Shown: positions 9,538 to 19,043 of the stretch, piece after piece
How positions within the stretch are numbered: the first letter of the stretch is position 1
Layout: every line of letters starts with the position of its first letter
DNA from: Microbacterium sp. zg-B185
GTDB taxonomy: Bacteria > Actinomycetota > Actinomycetes > Actinomycetales > Microbacteriaceae
DNA: 64,000 nucleotides
Reading direction: 5' to 3'
Assembly: GCF_030246885.1 (NCBI RefSeq)
Contig: NZ_CP126739.1
Location: 2,170,001 to 2,234,000 of the forward strand
Program-made: the position numbers and the translations under genes
The notes under the pieces: model-generated
What the model was told of the DNA's origin: nothing
The model's input: the letters and a program-made list of their open reading frames with translations, nothing else
Database searches by the model: none

Positions 9538-11001
9538 GTGAGTTCGGCCCAGACATCCGATCCCCACATCACCGTCCCCATCACCCGCGTCATTCTGGTC
9601 GCAGCCACCGCCGCTCTCGGCGGGTTCCTGTTCGGCTTCGACACGGCCGTGATCAACGGCGCCGTCAGCGCCATCGGCGAGCAGTTCAACGCCGGCCCGT
9701 TCCTGCTCGGCTTCGCCGTCGCGTCGGCCTTGATCGGCTGTGCGGTCGGCGCCTGGTTCGCCGGGCGCATCGCCGACCGGTACGGCCGCATCCGGGTCAT
9801 GCTCATCGCAGCGGCGCTGTTCATCATCAGCGCGCTGGGCTGCGGCTTCGCGTTCAGCATCTGGGATCTGTCGTTCTGGCGCGTGGTCGGCGGCCTCGGG
9901 GTGGGCGCGGCATCCGTCATCGCACCGGCCTACATCGCCGAGGTCTCGCCGCCCGAGCACCGCGGGCGGCTCGGGTCGCTGCAGCAGATGGCGATCGTCA
10001 GCGGCATCTTCGTCGCGCTGCTGACCGACGCGGCGATCGTGGCGACCGCAGGAAGCTCGACCGAACCGTGGCTCCTGGGCGCCGAGGCGTGGCGATGGAT
10101 GTTCGTCTCCGCGGTGATCCCGGCCCTGATCTACGGGGCCCTCGCGCTGACCATCCCGGAGTCGCCGCGCTACCTCATCGCACGCGGCGAGATGAAGCGC
10201 GCCAAGGACGTCCTCACCCGCTACGTGGGCGGGCACGTCGAGAAGACCACGACCGACATCCTCAAGACCGTCGAGGGCAAGTCCGACCGGCCGCGCTTCT
10301 CGATCCTGCACGGGTCGAAATTCGGGCTGCTGCCGATCGTCTGGGTCGGCATCGGCCTGTCCGTGCTCCAGCAGTTCACCGGCATCAACGTGATCTTCTA
10401 CTACTCCTCCACGCTGTGGCAGGCGGTCGGCTTCACCGAGCAGGACTCGCTGACCATCACCGTGATCACCTCGGTGACCAACATCGTCACCACGGTGGTC
10501 GCGATCCTGCTGATCGACAAGGTCGGACGCAAGCCGCTGCTGCTGGTCGGCGCGATCGGACAGTTCGTGTGCCTCGCCGTGCTGGCGGTGGTCTTCGCCA
10601 CGGCGCCGATCGTCAACGGCCAGCCGATGCTCGAGGGCGCCGCGGGAACCACTGCGCTGCTGGCGGCGAACCTGTATGTCGTGTTCTTCGGCGCATCCTG
10701 GGGGCCGGTGGTCTGGGTGCTGCTGGGCGAGATGTTCAGCAACCGCATCCGCGCGGTCGCGCTCTCGGTCGCCGCGGCGGCGCAGTGGGCGGCCAACTTC
10801 GTCATCTCGACCACGTTCCCGGCGCTGGCATCGGTCGGACTGGGCCTGGCTTACGGCGTGTACACGTTCTTCGCCTTGGTCGCCATCTTCTTCGTGCTCA
10901 GGTTCGTGCGCGAGACGAAGGGTCGCACCCTGGAGTCGATGACCGACACGGAGCCGGCTAGGGCCGCGAAGACCCCGAAGCCGGCGAAGACCGCCGAGTA
11001 G
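9538..11001 (+). CDS. MFS sugar porter
   Basis: A 487-aa, 12-helix proton:sugar symporter of the MFS sugar-porter family. Diagnostic motifs are GFLFGFDTAVINGAV in helix 1, GRIADRYGRIR between helices 2 and 3, PESPRYL, QQFTGINVIFYYS in helix 7, DKVGRKPLLL and the C-terminal ETKGRTLE. QQ plus N in helix 7 are the sugar-contacting residues of XylE/GLUT relatives, so a pentose or hexose is likely. GTG at 9538 is fixed by GAGGAGG just before it. It interrupts the usual tatD-ksgA neighbourhood and runs opposite to it; the 38-codon ORF begins 17 nt downstream. Confidence 0.92.
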   Translation: MSSAQTSDPHITVPITRVILVAATAALGGFLFGFDTAVINGAVSAIGEQFNAGPFLLGFAVASALIGCAVGAWFAGRIADRYGRIRVMLIAAALFIISALGCGFAFSIWDLSFWRVVGGLGVGAASVIAPAYIAEVSPPEHRGRLGSLQQMAIVSGIFVALLTDAAIVATAGSSTEPWLLGAEAWRWMFVSAVIPALIYGALALTIPESPRYLIARGEMKRAKDVLTRYVGGHVEKTTTDILKTVEGKSDRPRFSILHGSKFGLLPIVWVGIGLSVLQQFTGINVIFYYSSTLWQAVGFTEQDSLTITVITSVTNIVTTVVAILLIDKVGRKPLLLVGAIGQFVCLAVLAVVFATAPIVNGQPMLEGAAGTTALLAANLYVVFFGASWGPVVWVLLGEMFSNRIRAVALSVAAAAQWAANFVISTTFPALASVGLGLAYGVYTFFALVAIFFVLRFVRETKGRTLESMTDTEPARAAKTPKPAKTAE

Positions 11002-11017
11002 GGAGCAGATCCGACCC

Positions 11018-11134
11018 ATGACGAACAACAAGCCCGAGCACGAGAGGGTCCGCGAGGAGCGTGAGGCAGCGCAGCGGGAGAAGGACCGCCTGGAGGAACA
11101 GGAGCAGAAGCGCCTCGACGATCAGGACGAGTAG
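11018..11134 (+). CDS. Small highly charged 38-aa protein
   Basis: An ATG-initiated 38-codon frame starting 17 nt after the sugar porter and ending 3 nt before the convergent tatD stop. About two thirds of the residues are charged (Glu, Asp, Arg, Lys), and the pattern suits one uninterrupted amphipathic helix (for example REEREAAQREKDRLEEQEQ). I recognise no family. GGGAGCAG some 10 nt upstream may act as ribosome site. Most likely a real small protein cotranscribed with the porter, but random coding cannot be excluded. Confidence 0.55.
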   Translation: MTNNKPEHERVREEREAAQREKDRLEEQEQKRLDDQDE

Positions 11135-11137
11135 CCC

Positions 11138-12031
11138 TCAGTCCGCGAAGGACCCGTAGACCTCGAGGGTGTTGGCGGCCAGCTGCGCGCACAGCTCGTC
11201 CAGTTCGATCTCGAGCTGGACGGCCAGAAAGCGCACCGTCACCGGGACCAGATACGGCGCGTTGGGGCGACCGCGGTGCGGGGTGGGGGTCAGGAACGGC
11301 GCGTCCGTCTCGACCAGGATCCGATCCCGCGGCGTGACCTTGAGCGCGTCGCGGAGGTTCTGCGCGTTGCTGAAGGTCACGTTTCCCGCGAAGGACAGGT
11401 AGTACCCGCGCTCCGCGCACCGGGTGGCCATCGCGGCGTCGCCGGAGAAGCAGTGGAAGACGGTGCGCTCGGGTGCTCCGACCCGCTCCAGGGTCTCCAG
11501 GACCGCGTCGTGGGCGTCACGGTCATGGATCTGCATCGCGATGCCGTGCGTCTTGGCCAGCTCGATGTGCGCCTCGAATGAGCGGAACTGTGCGGCGAAC
11601 CCTTCCTGCTCGGTGCGGAAGAAGTCCAGGCCGGTCTCGCCGATCGCGCGCACGCGCGGCTGAGCGGCCAGCTCGTCGATGACGGCGATCGCGGCATCCA
11701 GCTGCCCCGCGGCCTCGTACGCGGGGGCCTCGTTCGGGTGGATCGCCACCGCCGCCAGCACCCCGGGGTGGGATGCCGCGGCCCACGCCGACCAGCGGCT
11801 CGAGTCGATGTCACCGCCCGCCTGCACCACCCCGGCCACTCCGACCGCCGCCGCCCGCGCGAGCTGCTGGTCCAGGCTCAGCGGCTCGTCGCCATCCGCG
11901 ATCTCCAGGTGCGCGTGGTTGTCGTAGACGGCCACCGGCAGCGGCTCCGGCGCGGCGGGCCGGCGGATGTCGCGCTTGCCGTCGTTGTGGCGCTCGCGCA
12001 CGTACGCGCTGGGGTCGGCCGGCTCACTCAT
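11138..12031 (-). CDS. tatD: TatD family metal-dependent hydrolase (DNase)
   Basis: A 297-aa TIM-barrel amidohydrolase of the TatD group, two-metal 3'-5' exonucleases linked to DNA repair and surveillance. Motifs visible: NHAHLEIA for the first metal His pair, GETGLDFF with the bridging Glu, QIHDRDAHD with the His, FHCFSG and the final VETDAPFL. The ATG at 12031 is chosen because the upstream codons are unlike the family. It is 93 nt downstream of metG on the same strand, the normal actinobacterial order (metG-tatD-ksgA). Confidence 0.93.
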   Translation of the reverse strand: MSEPADPSAYVRERHNDGKRDIRRPAAPEPLPVAVYDNHAHLEIADGDEPLSLDQQLARAAAVGVAGVVQAGGDIDSSRWSAWAAASHPGVLAAVAIHPNEAPAYEAAGQLDAAIAVIDELAAQPRVRAIGETGLDFFRTEQEGFAAQFRSFEAHIELAKTHGIAMQIHDRDAHDAVLETLERVGAPERTVFHCFSGDAAMATRCAERGYYLSFAGNVTFSNAQNLRDALKVTPRDRILVETDAPFLTPTPHRGRPNAPYLVPVTVRFLAVQLEIELDELCAQLAANTLEVYGSFAD

Positions 12032-12124
12032 GCGTGTCCCGAAAAGCGGTGCCTGAGGCCCCCGCGGGCAACAACATCGGGGACACGGAGCTGCCAAGTG
12101 CGGACACGGATGCTGCCGCTTCCG

Positions 12125-13702
12125 TCACACGCTCTGCTCGACGCGCGGGAACAGGGGCGCCAGCGCGCTCACCGAGGCGCCCGGCGGAAGGATGCCCCAG
12201 CGTCCCGCCTCGCGGATCGGCTGGTCCTGCAGACGGCCGAGCGTGTCGGCGGCGCCCAGCGCGACCCACAGCTTCTCGCTGGCGATCGGCGTCACCGGGG
12301 AGATCAGCACCGCCATGGCACGCAGCCCTTCCGCGGCGGTGTACAGCACTGTGCCCAGGCGGACGCGCTGCGCGTCGTCCTTGGCCAGCACCCACGGCTC
12401 GTTCTCGGTGATGTAGCCGTTCAGTGCGTCCACGATCGTCCAGATCGCGGCGATGGCCTCGTCGATGCGGAACCGCGCCATGGCCGCGTCGGCAGCGGCT
12501 GCGGCGTCGGCCACGGTCCGCTGGATCGCCAGGTCCTGCTCGGTGTACTCCCCCGCCGGCGGCACGATGCCCTCGAAGTACCTGTCGATCATCGCCGTCG
12601 TGCGCGAGGCGAGGTTGCCGAACCCGTTGGCCAGTTCCGCCTGATAGCGCGCGGACAGGTCCTCCCATGAGAACGAGCCGTCCTGTCCGAACGCGATCGC
12701 GGAGAGGAAGTAGAAGCGGTAGGCGTCCGAGCCGAACACATCCGTGATCTCGCTCGGGGCGATGCCGGTGAGCTTCGACTTGGACATCTTCTCCCCGCCG
12801 ACCAGCAGCCAGCCGTGCGCGAAGACGCCCCTGGGCACCTCGACGCCGGCGGCCATCAGCATCGCCGGCCAGATCACCGCGTGGAAGCGCAGGATGTCCT
12901 TGCCGACGACGTGATAGGCCGGCCAGCGGCGGGCGAACTCCTCAGGGTCGGACCCGTAGCCCACCGCGGTGGCGTAGTTCAGCAGCGCATCCACCCACAC
13001 GTAGATCACGTGCGACTCGTCCCACGGCACCTTGATGCCCCAGTCGAACGTGGACCGCGAGATCGACAGGTCCTTCAGTCCCTGCTTGACGAAGGAGACC
13101 ACCTCGTTGCGGGCGGATTCGGGCCGCACGAAGTCGGGCGCCGTGCGATACAGCTCCAGCAGCCGGTCCTGGAACTCGCTGAGCTTGAAGAAGTAGTTCT
13201 TCTCCTGCAGCAGCTCCAGCGGCTTGGAGTGGATCACGCAGACCTTCAGACCCTCGAACGGGCCGGTGCCGTCGACGATCTCGGACTCGGTCTTGAACTC
13301 CTCGCACCCGACGCAGTAGAGCGCCTCGAACTCGCCCGCGTAGATGTAACCGCGGTCGTAGATCGCCTGGACAAACTTCTGCACGCGCTCCTCGTGCCGC
13401 TCCTGCGTGGTGCGGATGAAGTCGTCGTTGGCCACGTTCAGCGTCTCGAGCATCGGATGCCATGACTCGGCCACCAGCCGGTCCACCCACTCCTGCGGCG
13501 TCGCACCGTTGGCTGCGGCGGCACGGAGCATCTTCTGTCCGTGCTCGTCGGTGCCGGTCAGCATCCAGGTGTCATCGCCGGCCTGGCGGTGCCAGCGGGC
13601 CAGCGTGTCCACCGCCACGGTGGTGTAGCCGTGGCCGATGTGGGGCACGTCGCTCGGATAGTAGATCGGCGTCGTGATGTAAAAGGATTCCCCGGTGCTC
13701 AC
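12125..13702 (-). CDS. metG: Methionine-tRNA ligase
   Basis: The class I methionyl-tRNA synthetase charges tRNA-Met with methionine. The 525-aa protein has HIGH at residues 21-24, the zinc-knuckle pair YCVGCEEF near 127, and GEKMSKSKL near 305, followed by the anticodon-binding helical domain; it lacks the C-terminal tRNA-binding extension of longer forms. The GTG start at 13702 has no Shine-Dalgarno, but TAGAAT (minus strand, 13709-13714) lies 6 nt before it, so translation is probably leaderless. Confidence 0.95.
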   Translation of the reverse strand: MSTGESFYITTPIYYPSDVPHIGHGYTTVAVDTLARWHRQAGDDTWMLTGTDEHGQKMLRAAAANGATPQEWVDRLVAESWHPMLETLNVANDDFIRTTQERHEERVQKFVQAIYDRGYIYAGEFEALYCVGCEEFKTESEIVDGTGPFEGLKVCVIHSKPLELLQEKNYFFKLSEFQDRLLELYRTAPDFVRPESARNEVVSFVKQGLKDLSISRSTFDWGIKVPWDESHVIYVWVDALLNYATAVGYGSDPEEFARRWPAYHVVGKDILRFHAVIWPAMLMAAGVEVPRGVFAHGWLLVGGEKMSKSKLTGIAPSEITDVFGSDAYRFYFLSAIAFGQDGSFSWEDLSARYQAELANGFGNLASRTTAMIDRYFEGIVPPAGEYTEQDLAIQRTVADAAAAADAAMARFRIDEAIAAIWTIVDALNGYITENEPWVLAKDDAQRVRLGTVLYTAAEGLRAMAVLISPVTPIASEKLWVALGAADTLGRLQDQPIREAGRWGILPPGASVSALAPLFPRVEQSV

Positions 13703-13800
13703 CAGGAGATTCTAGTTGGGCTCAACGCGGCCTTCCCCCCGCGTGACGGCATGGACGCCGCGCGACGGGGTGCGTCGGCGTCGGTCTCGTGGCGCCGATC

Positions 13801-13833
13801 CGCTCTCGCGGTCAGTTCTTGACCGCGAGAGCG
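13801..13833 (-). terminator. Hairpin overlapping the rsmI stop codon
   Basis: Bases 13801-13814 (CGCTCTCGCGGTCA) are perfectly complementary to 13820-13833 around a 5-nt loop. On the minus strand this 14-bp stem-loop forms over the last codons and stop of rsmI, so the terminator is built partly from coding sequence. No T-run follows. It lies in the 109-nt gap before metG and probably separates the two transcription units. Confidence 0.6.
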
Positions 13834-14630
13834 GCCTGGTACAGCTCGCGCGAGGAGTGCCCGGTGTGACCGGACACCTCGCCGGCGGCATCCTTGAGCC
13901 GCGTGCCGGTGCGCACCAGCTCGAGTACCTGGGTGACCGCATCCGGAAAGGAGATCTGCGCGGCCGGGGCGCCCTCCACCACCAGGACCAGCTCGCCGCG
14001 CACCCCAGCGGCGGCCCACTCGGCCAGAGATCCGGCGGTTCCGCGGACGACCTCCTCGTAGAGCTTGGTCAGCTCGCGGCACACGGCCACGCGGCGCTCG
14101 GCGCCCAGCGCCGCGGCGATGTCGGTGAGGGATGCCGCGACCCGCGCCGCCGATTCGAAGAAGACCATCGTCCGCCGCTCCGTGGCCAGCGCGCGCAGGG
14201 CGGCCCGGCGGTCTCCGGGCTTGCGCGGCAGGAAGCCCTCGAACGTGAACCGGTCGGTGGGAAGACCCGACACCGCCAGTGCGGCCAGCACCGCGCTGGG
14301 ACCGGGGATCACGGTGACTTGAACGCCGGCTGCCGCGGCGGCGGCCACCAGCCCGTATCCCGGGTCGCTCACCGTGGGCATGCCGGCGTCGCTCAGAACG
14401 AGCAGGTCCTGTTCCCGGGCGAGGGTGACCAGTTCGGCGGCACGCTCCTTCTCGTTGTGATCGTGCAGGGCGATCAGCCGCGGGCGGTTGGCCACGCCCA
14501 GACCCGCCAGCAGCCGTTGCGTGGTGCGGGTGTCCTCCGCCGCGATCACGGTCGCCGATTCCAGGGCTTCCACCAGGCGACGCGACGCGTCGCCGAGGTT
14601 GCCGATCGGGGTCGCAGCCAGGATGATCAC
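13812..14630 (-). CDS. rsmI: 16S rRNA (cytidine1402-2'-O)-methyltransferase
   Basis: RsmI 2'-O-methylates C1402 in the 16S decoding centre. The 272-aa protein has the tetrapyrrole-methylase fold signatures: N-terminal ILAATPIGNLGD, AEDTRTTQRLL near residue 33 and SDAGMPTVSDPG near 80. The GTG start at 14630 lacks a ribosome site; TAAGGT (minus strand, 14637-14642) lies exactly 6 nt upstream, which fits leaderless translation. It is divergent from the mannosyltransferase gene with only 23 bp between the two start codons, an arrangement usual in actinobacteria. Confidence 0.94.
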   Translation of the reverse strand: MIILAATPIGNLGDASRRLVEALESATVIAAEDTRTTQRLLAGLGVANRPRLIALHDHNEKERAAELVTLAREQDLLVLSDAGMPTVSDPGYGLVAAAAAAGVQVTVIPGPSAVLAALAVSGLPTDRFTFEGFLPRKPGDRRAALRALATERRTMVFFESAARVAASLTDIAAALGAERRVAVCRELTKLYEEVVRGTAGSLAEWAAAGVRGELVLVVEGAPAAQISFPDAVTQVLELVRTGTRLKDAAGEVSGHTGHSSRELYQAALAVKN

Positions 14631-14636
14631 GGTCCC

Positions 14637-14646
14637 ACCTTAGGCT
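14637..14646. promoter_or_regulatory. Overlapping divergent -10 elements of rsmI and the PMT gene
   Basis: On the minus strand TAAGGT occupies 14642-14637 and is followed after 6 nt by the rsmI GTG. On the plus strand TAGGCT occupies 14641-14646 and is followed after 7 nt by a GTG at 14654. The two hexamers share two base pairs. If both are real, two RNA polymerases cannot open this site together, and each -35 region would lie in the other gene. Confidence 0.5.
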
Positions 14647-14653
14647 GGTGCCT

Positions 14654-16243
14654 GTGCCGGCGACCGTTCCTCTGCTCCCCCGGATGCGGCCGTCCTTCTA
14701 CGACCGGTGGACGGCCCGCGCGGCGGCCGATCCCCGCGTGGCGCGACGGTGGGCCTGGCTGGCGCCGGCGCTGGTCACACTGCTGGCGGGGATCCTCCGG
14801 CTGTGGAACCTCGGACATCCGCACGCGCTCGTGTTCGATGAGACGTACTACGTCAAAGACGCGTGGGCGCAGTGGGTCCTCGGCTACGCCGCGAAATGGC
14901 CCGACGGGGCCAACGCGGCATTTGTGACGGGCGAGACCGACGGCTTCTCCTCGCAGGGCAGCTTCGTCGTGCACCCGCCGCTGGGGAAGTTCCTGATCGG
15001 CGTCGGCATGGCGATCTTCGGCGCCGATTCGTCGTTCGGCTGGCGGATCACCACTGCCGTGTTCGGCACGGCGACAGTGCTCCTGCTGTACCTCGTCGCG
15101 AAGACCCTGACCGGGTCGGTGGCCTTCGCGACCGTGGCCTCGTACCTGATGGCCATCGACGGCCTGGCGATCGTGCTGAGTCGGATCGCGCTGCTGGACA
15201 TCTTCCTGACCTTCTTCGTGCTGCTGGCGTTCTGGTTCGTCCTGCTCGATCGGCGCGAGCACGTGGTCCGGCTCGCCGCGCTGGTGGCGGCCCGCTCGGC
15301 GGGCGGCGAGCGCCCGGCGTGGGGTCCGGTGCTGTGGAGCCGCCCCTGGGTGATGGCCGCGGGTGCCGCGGCCGGCGCGGCCACGGCGGTGAAGTGGTCC
15401 GGGGTGTACGTGATCGCCGGGCTGGGCATCTACCTCGTGGTCACCGACGCCCTCGCCCGGCGCCGCGCCGGGGTGGGGTTCTGGCCGACGGATGCCGCTC
15501 TCCGGCAGGGACCGGCGACCTTCGTGATGTTCGTGCCCATCGCCCTGGTCGTCTACGTGGCCTCGTGGATCGGCTGGCTGGCCACCGACGGCGGGTGGGA
15601 CCGTCACGCCGCCGACCTGGCTCCGGTGACCGGGTTCTGGTCCTGGGTGCCCTCGGCCTTGCAGAGCCTGTGGCTGTACCACCGGTCCATCTACAACTTC
15701 CACGTCGAGCTCAGCTCGGCGCACGCCTACGCCAGTCCGGCATGGCAGTGGCCTCTGCTGCTGCGACCCACGTCGATGTACGCCGAGACCACGCCGTACG
15801 GGGAGGGCGGGTGCTCCTTCGCGAACGGGTGCATCGAGAACATCTACAGCATGCCGAATCCGCTGATCTGGTTCGCGAGTGTCGCCGCGGTCCTGTATCT
15901 CGGATACCGGTTCGTCCGCACCCGCGATTGGCGCTACGCGGTCGTGCTGACCGGGGTGGCCGTCACCTACCTGCCGTGGCTGCTGTACCCGGAGCGGACG
16001 ATGTTCCAGTTCTATACGATCGCGATGCTGCCGTTCCTGCTGCTGGCACTCACCTTCTCCCTGCGCGACCTGTCCGGGGCGGGCCACGCCGATCTGTACC
16101 GACGGCTGAGCGGCCAACGGATGGTGCTGGTCTTCCTGCTGGTGGCCACGGTGCTGTCCGCGTTCTGGTATCCGATCCTCACCGGCATGCTCGTGCCGTA
16201 CGACTTCTGGCGCGCCCACAACTGGCTGCCGGGCTGGGTCTAG
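14654..16243 (+). CDS. Dolichyl-phosphate-mannose--protein mannosyltransferase
   Basis: A 529-aa GT39 (PMT) membrane enzyme that moves mannose from polyprenyl-phosphate-mannose onto Ser/Thr of proteins during Sec export. It shows the luminal catalytic Asp-Glu motif in [12 protein letters not shown] near residue 60, HPPLGKFLI, and about ten membrane segments, ending in the PMT 4TMC domain. I prefer GTG 14654, 7 nt after TAGGCT; GTG 14648 or ATG 14684 are alternatives. It is convergent with the DUF255 gene and the two stop codons share the palindrome CTAG. Confidence 0.9.
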   Translation: MPATVPLLPRMRPSFYDRWTARAAADPRVARRWAWLAPALVTLLAGILRLWNLGHPHALVFDETYYVKDAWAQWVLGYAAKWPDGANAAFVTGETDGFSSQGSFVVHPPLGKFLIGVGMAIFGADSSFGWRITTAVFGTATVLLLYLVAKTLTGSVAFATVASYLMAIDGLAIVLSRIALLDIFLTFFVLLAFWFVLLDRREHVVRLAALVAARSAGGERPAWGPVLWSRPWVMAAGAAAGAATAVKWSGVYVIAGLGIYLVVTDALARRRAGVGFWPTDAALRQGPATFVMFVPIALVVYVASWIGWLATDGGWDRHAADLAPVTGFWSWVPSALQSLWLYHRSIYNFHVELSSAHAYASPAWQWPLLLRPTSMYAETTPYGEGGCSFANGCIENIYSMPNPLIWFASVAAVLYLGYRFVRTRDWRYAVVLTGVAVTYLPWLLYPERTMFQFYTIAMLPFLLLALTFSLRDLSGAGHADLYRRLSGQRMVLVFLLVATVLSAFWYPILTGMLVPYDFWRAHNWLPGWV

Positions 16244-18090
16244 CGCCGGGCCGGCTCCAGCTCCGCCGGGTCGGTGACCGGAAGACGGCACGCGAAGTCG
16301 CGGCAGTCGTACACGGTGGGCCGGCCGCCCAGCGCGACCTTGCCCTCGAACAGCGCGAAGCCCGCCGTCGCCCACTGCGCCGACCCGGCGTCCGTCACGA
16401 TCGCCAGGACATCCGCCGGAATCGGCCGCGCGGCGCGCACCAGCGGCGCGGTCGGATCGTCGCTGACTGCGACCAGCTGGTGCGGCGCCTGCGCGAGCCG
16501 GGCCGCAACGCGCAGCAGCGCTCCGTAGGCGATCGGCTGCGCCAGCGCTGCTGCCGCATGTGCCGAGACCACGTCTTCGGCGAAACGGCGAAGCTCATCG
16601 GCTGCGCCGAGCTGCCAGAGCGAGAGCGCCGCGTCGGCCAGCGCGGCGTGACCGGACGGTTCGTCGCCGTCGGATGCGGCATCCGGGCTGTGTATGCCCT
16701 GTGCGCGCAGCACGGGGTCACCGCCGCCCGGTGTGCGCGGCTGCCCGCGTTCGCCGGTGCAGGCCTGGACCAGATCCCGCGCCCGCACGGCATAGACGAC
16801 CTCGCCGGTGGCCGCGCCCAGTGCGGCCAGCCCGACGGCGAACTGCCCGTAGTCGGCGAGGGTCGCCGCCGCCCGGGAGGGGATCTCGTCCAGAGAGGCG
16901 CGGACGAGCCGGCCGCGGGCGTCGATGTTCGCGCCGATCACGGCGTCCGCGGCCCAGCGTGCCGACTCGATCCACGCCGGCTCGTCCAGGCGCGCCCCCG
17001 CGCGGGCCAGGGCTGCGATCGCAAGGCCGTTCCACCCGGTCACGACCTTGCCGTCGACGGCGGGCGGCTCGATGTCCGCCCGGGAGGCGGCATCCCGCAG
17101 GTAGTACCCACCTTCGCTGCGCACGCCGTCGATCCACGACTCGGAATCCTGCGCGGCGCCGAACCCGCCCGCGGGCTGCTGCAGGACGTCGGTGAGGAAC
17201 CGCGCGATGCCGCGCGCCGTGCTCTCGTCGCCGGCGTCGACGGCGACCTCGAGCAGCTGGGCGTTGTCGGTCAGCATCCGCTCGTAGTGCGGGACCGTCC
17301 AGTCTCGTCGGGTGGCGTAGCGGAAGAATCCGCCCTCCACCGGATCGCGCAGCGGCGAGGCGGCCATCGCGCTCAGCGCCCGTTCCGCGACGGCGGATGC
17401 CGCGGGCTCGGCGCTGCGCACGGCGGGACTCTGCAGGAACCTCAGCGCGGTGGCGATCGGGAACTTCGGCGTCGCGGGGTCGCCGTCGCCGAAGCCGCCG
17501 TACTCGCGGTCCTCGCGTGCCGCGATCGCCGCGGCCGCCGAGGCCAGATCAGCGAGGGAGGGCAGCTCCGCCACCGTCGACGTGCTCTGCTGCGCCTGGG
17601 CGAGCGCCTGTGCCACCGCATCGGCGGTGCCGTCCACCTGGCCCCGGCGCTGCGTCCACGCCTCACGGACGGCGGCCAGCACCTGGCCGAAGGAGGGCAT
17701 GCCCGCACGCGGCTCCGGGGGGAAGTACGTTCCGGCGTAGAACGGGCGGCCGCTGGGCGTCGCGAACACGGTCAGCGGCCAGCCCAGGTGCGGCGTGAAC
17801 GCCGCTGCGGCCGACATGTACGCGGCGTCGACCTCGGGGTGCTCCTCTCGGTCGACCTTCACCGCGACGAAATCGGCGTTGATCGCCGCGGCCGTCGCGT
17901 CGTCGGCGAAGGACTCCCGTGCCATCACGTGACACCAGTGGCAGGTCGAATAGCCGATCGAGACCAGCACCGGCACGTCCCGGCGGCGGGCTTCGGCGAA
18001 GGCCTCCTCGCCCCAGGCGTACCAGGCGACCGGATTTCCCGCGTGGGCTCTGAGATACGGGCTGGCGGACTCCTCCAGGCGCGGATTCAT
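16240..18090 (-). CDS. Thioredoxin domain-containing protein, DUF255/YyaL (SSP411) family
   Basis: A 616-aa two-part protein: an N-terminal thioredoxin-like DUF255 domain (about 1-165) with the redox pair Cys50-His-Trp-Cys53 in STCHWCHVM, and a C-terminal alpha/alpha barrel resembling N-acylglucosamine 2-epimerases. The family is widespread (human SPATA20) but its reaction is not established. The ATG at 18090 follows TAACGT (minus strand, 18097-18102) by 6 nt, indicating a leaderless message. Its TAG overlaps the stop of the convergent mannosyltransferase. Confidence 0.9.
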   Translation of the reverse strand: MNPRLEESASPYLRAHAGNPVAWYAWGEEAFAEARRRDVPVLVSIGYSTCHWCHVMARESFADDATAAAINADFVAVKVDREEHPEVDAAYMSAAAAFTPHLGWPLTVFATPSGRPFYAGTYFPPEPRAGMPSFGQVLAAVREAWTQRRGQVDGTADAVAQALAQAQQSTSTVAELPSLADLASAAAAIAAREDREYGGFGDGDPATPKFPIATALRFLQSPAVRSAEPAASAVAERALSAMAASPLRDPVEGGFFRYATRRDWTVPHYERMLTDNAQLLEVAVDAGDESTARGIARFLTDVLQQPAGGFGAAQDSESWIDGVRSEGGYYLRDAASRADIEPPAVDGKVVTGWNGLAIAALARAGARLDEPAWIESARWAADAVIGANIDARGRLVRASLDEIPSRAAATLADYGQFAVGLAALGAATGEVVYAVRARDLVQACTGERGQPRTPGGGDPVLRAQGIHSPDAASDGDEPSGHAALADAALSLWQLGAADELRRFAEDVVSAHAAAALAQPIAYGALLRVAARLAQAPHQLVAVSDDPTAPLVRAARPIPADVLAIVTDAGSAQWATAGFALFEGKVALGGRPTVYDCRDFACRLPVTDPAELEPARR

Positions 18091-18160
18091 CCCCTCACGT
18101 TACGACGCATGGCGCGCGCTGGGGAGGGCTACCGCTGCGCAGCGCGGCCGGCGGCGCCGC

Positions 18161-19006
<846 letters not shown>

Positions 19007-19043
19007 CTAAGAGCTGAGACCGGCGGCGGTACGATCGAAGGCT

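Noticed and set aside
11018..11134. Small ORF as half of a toxin-antitoxin pair
   Set aside because: No partner ORF overlaps it and the single charged helix has no toxin or antitoxin feature.
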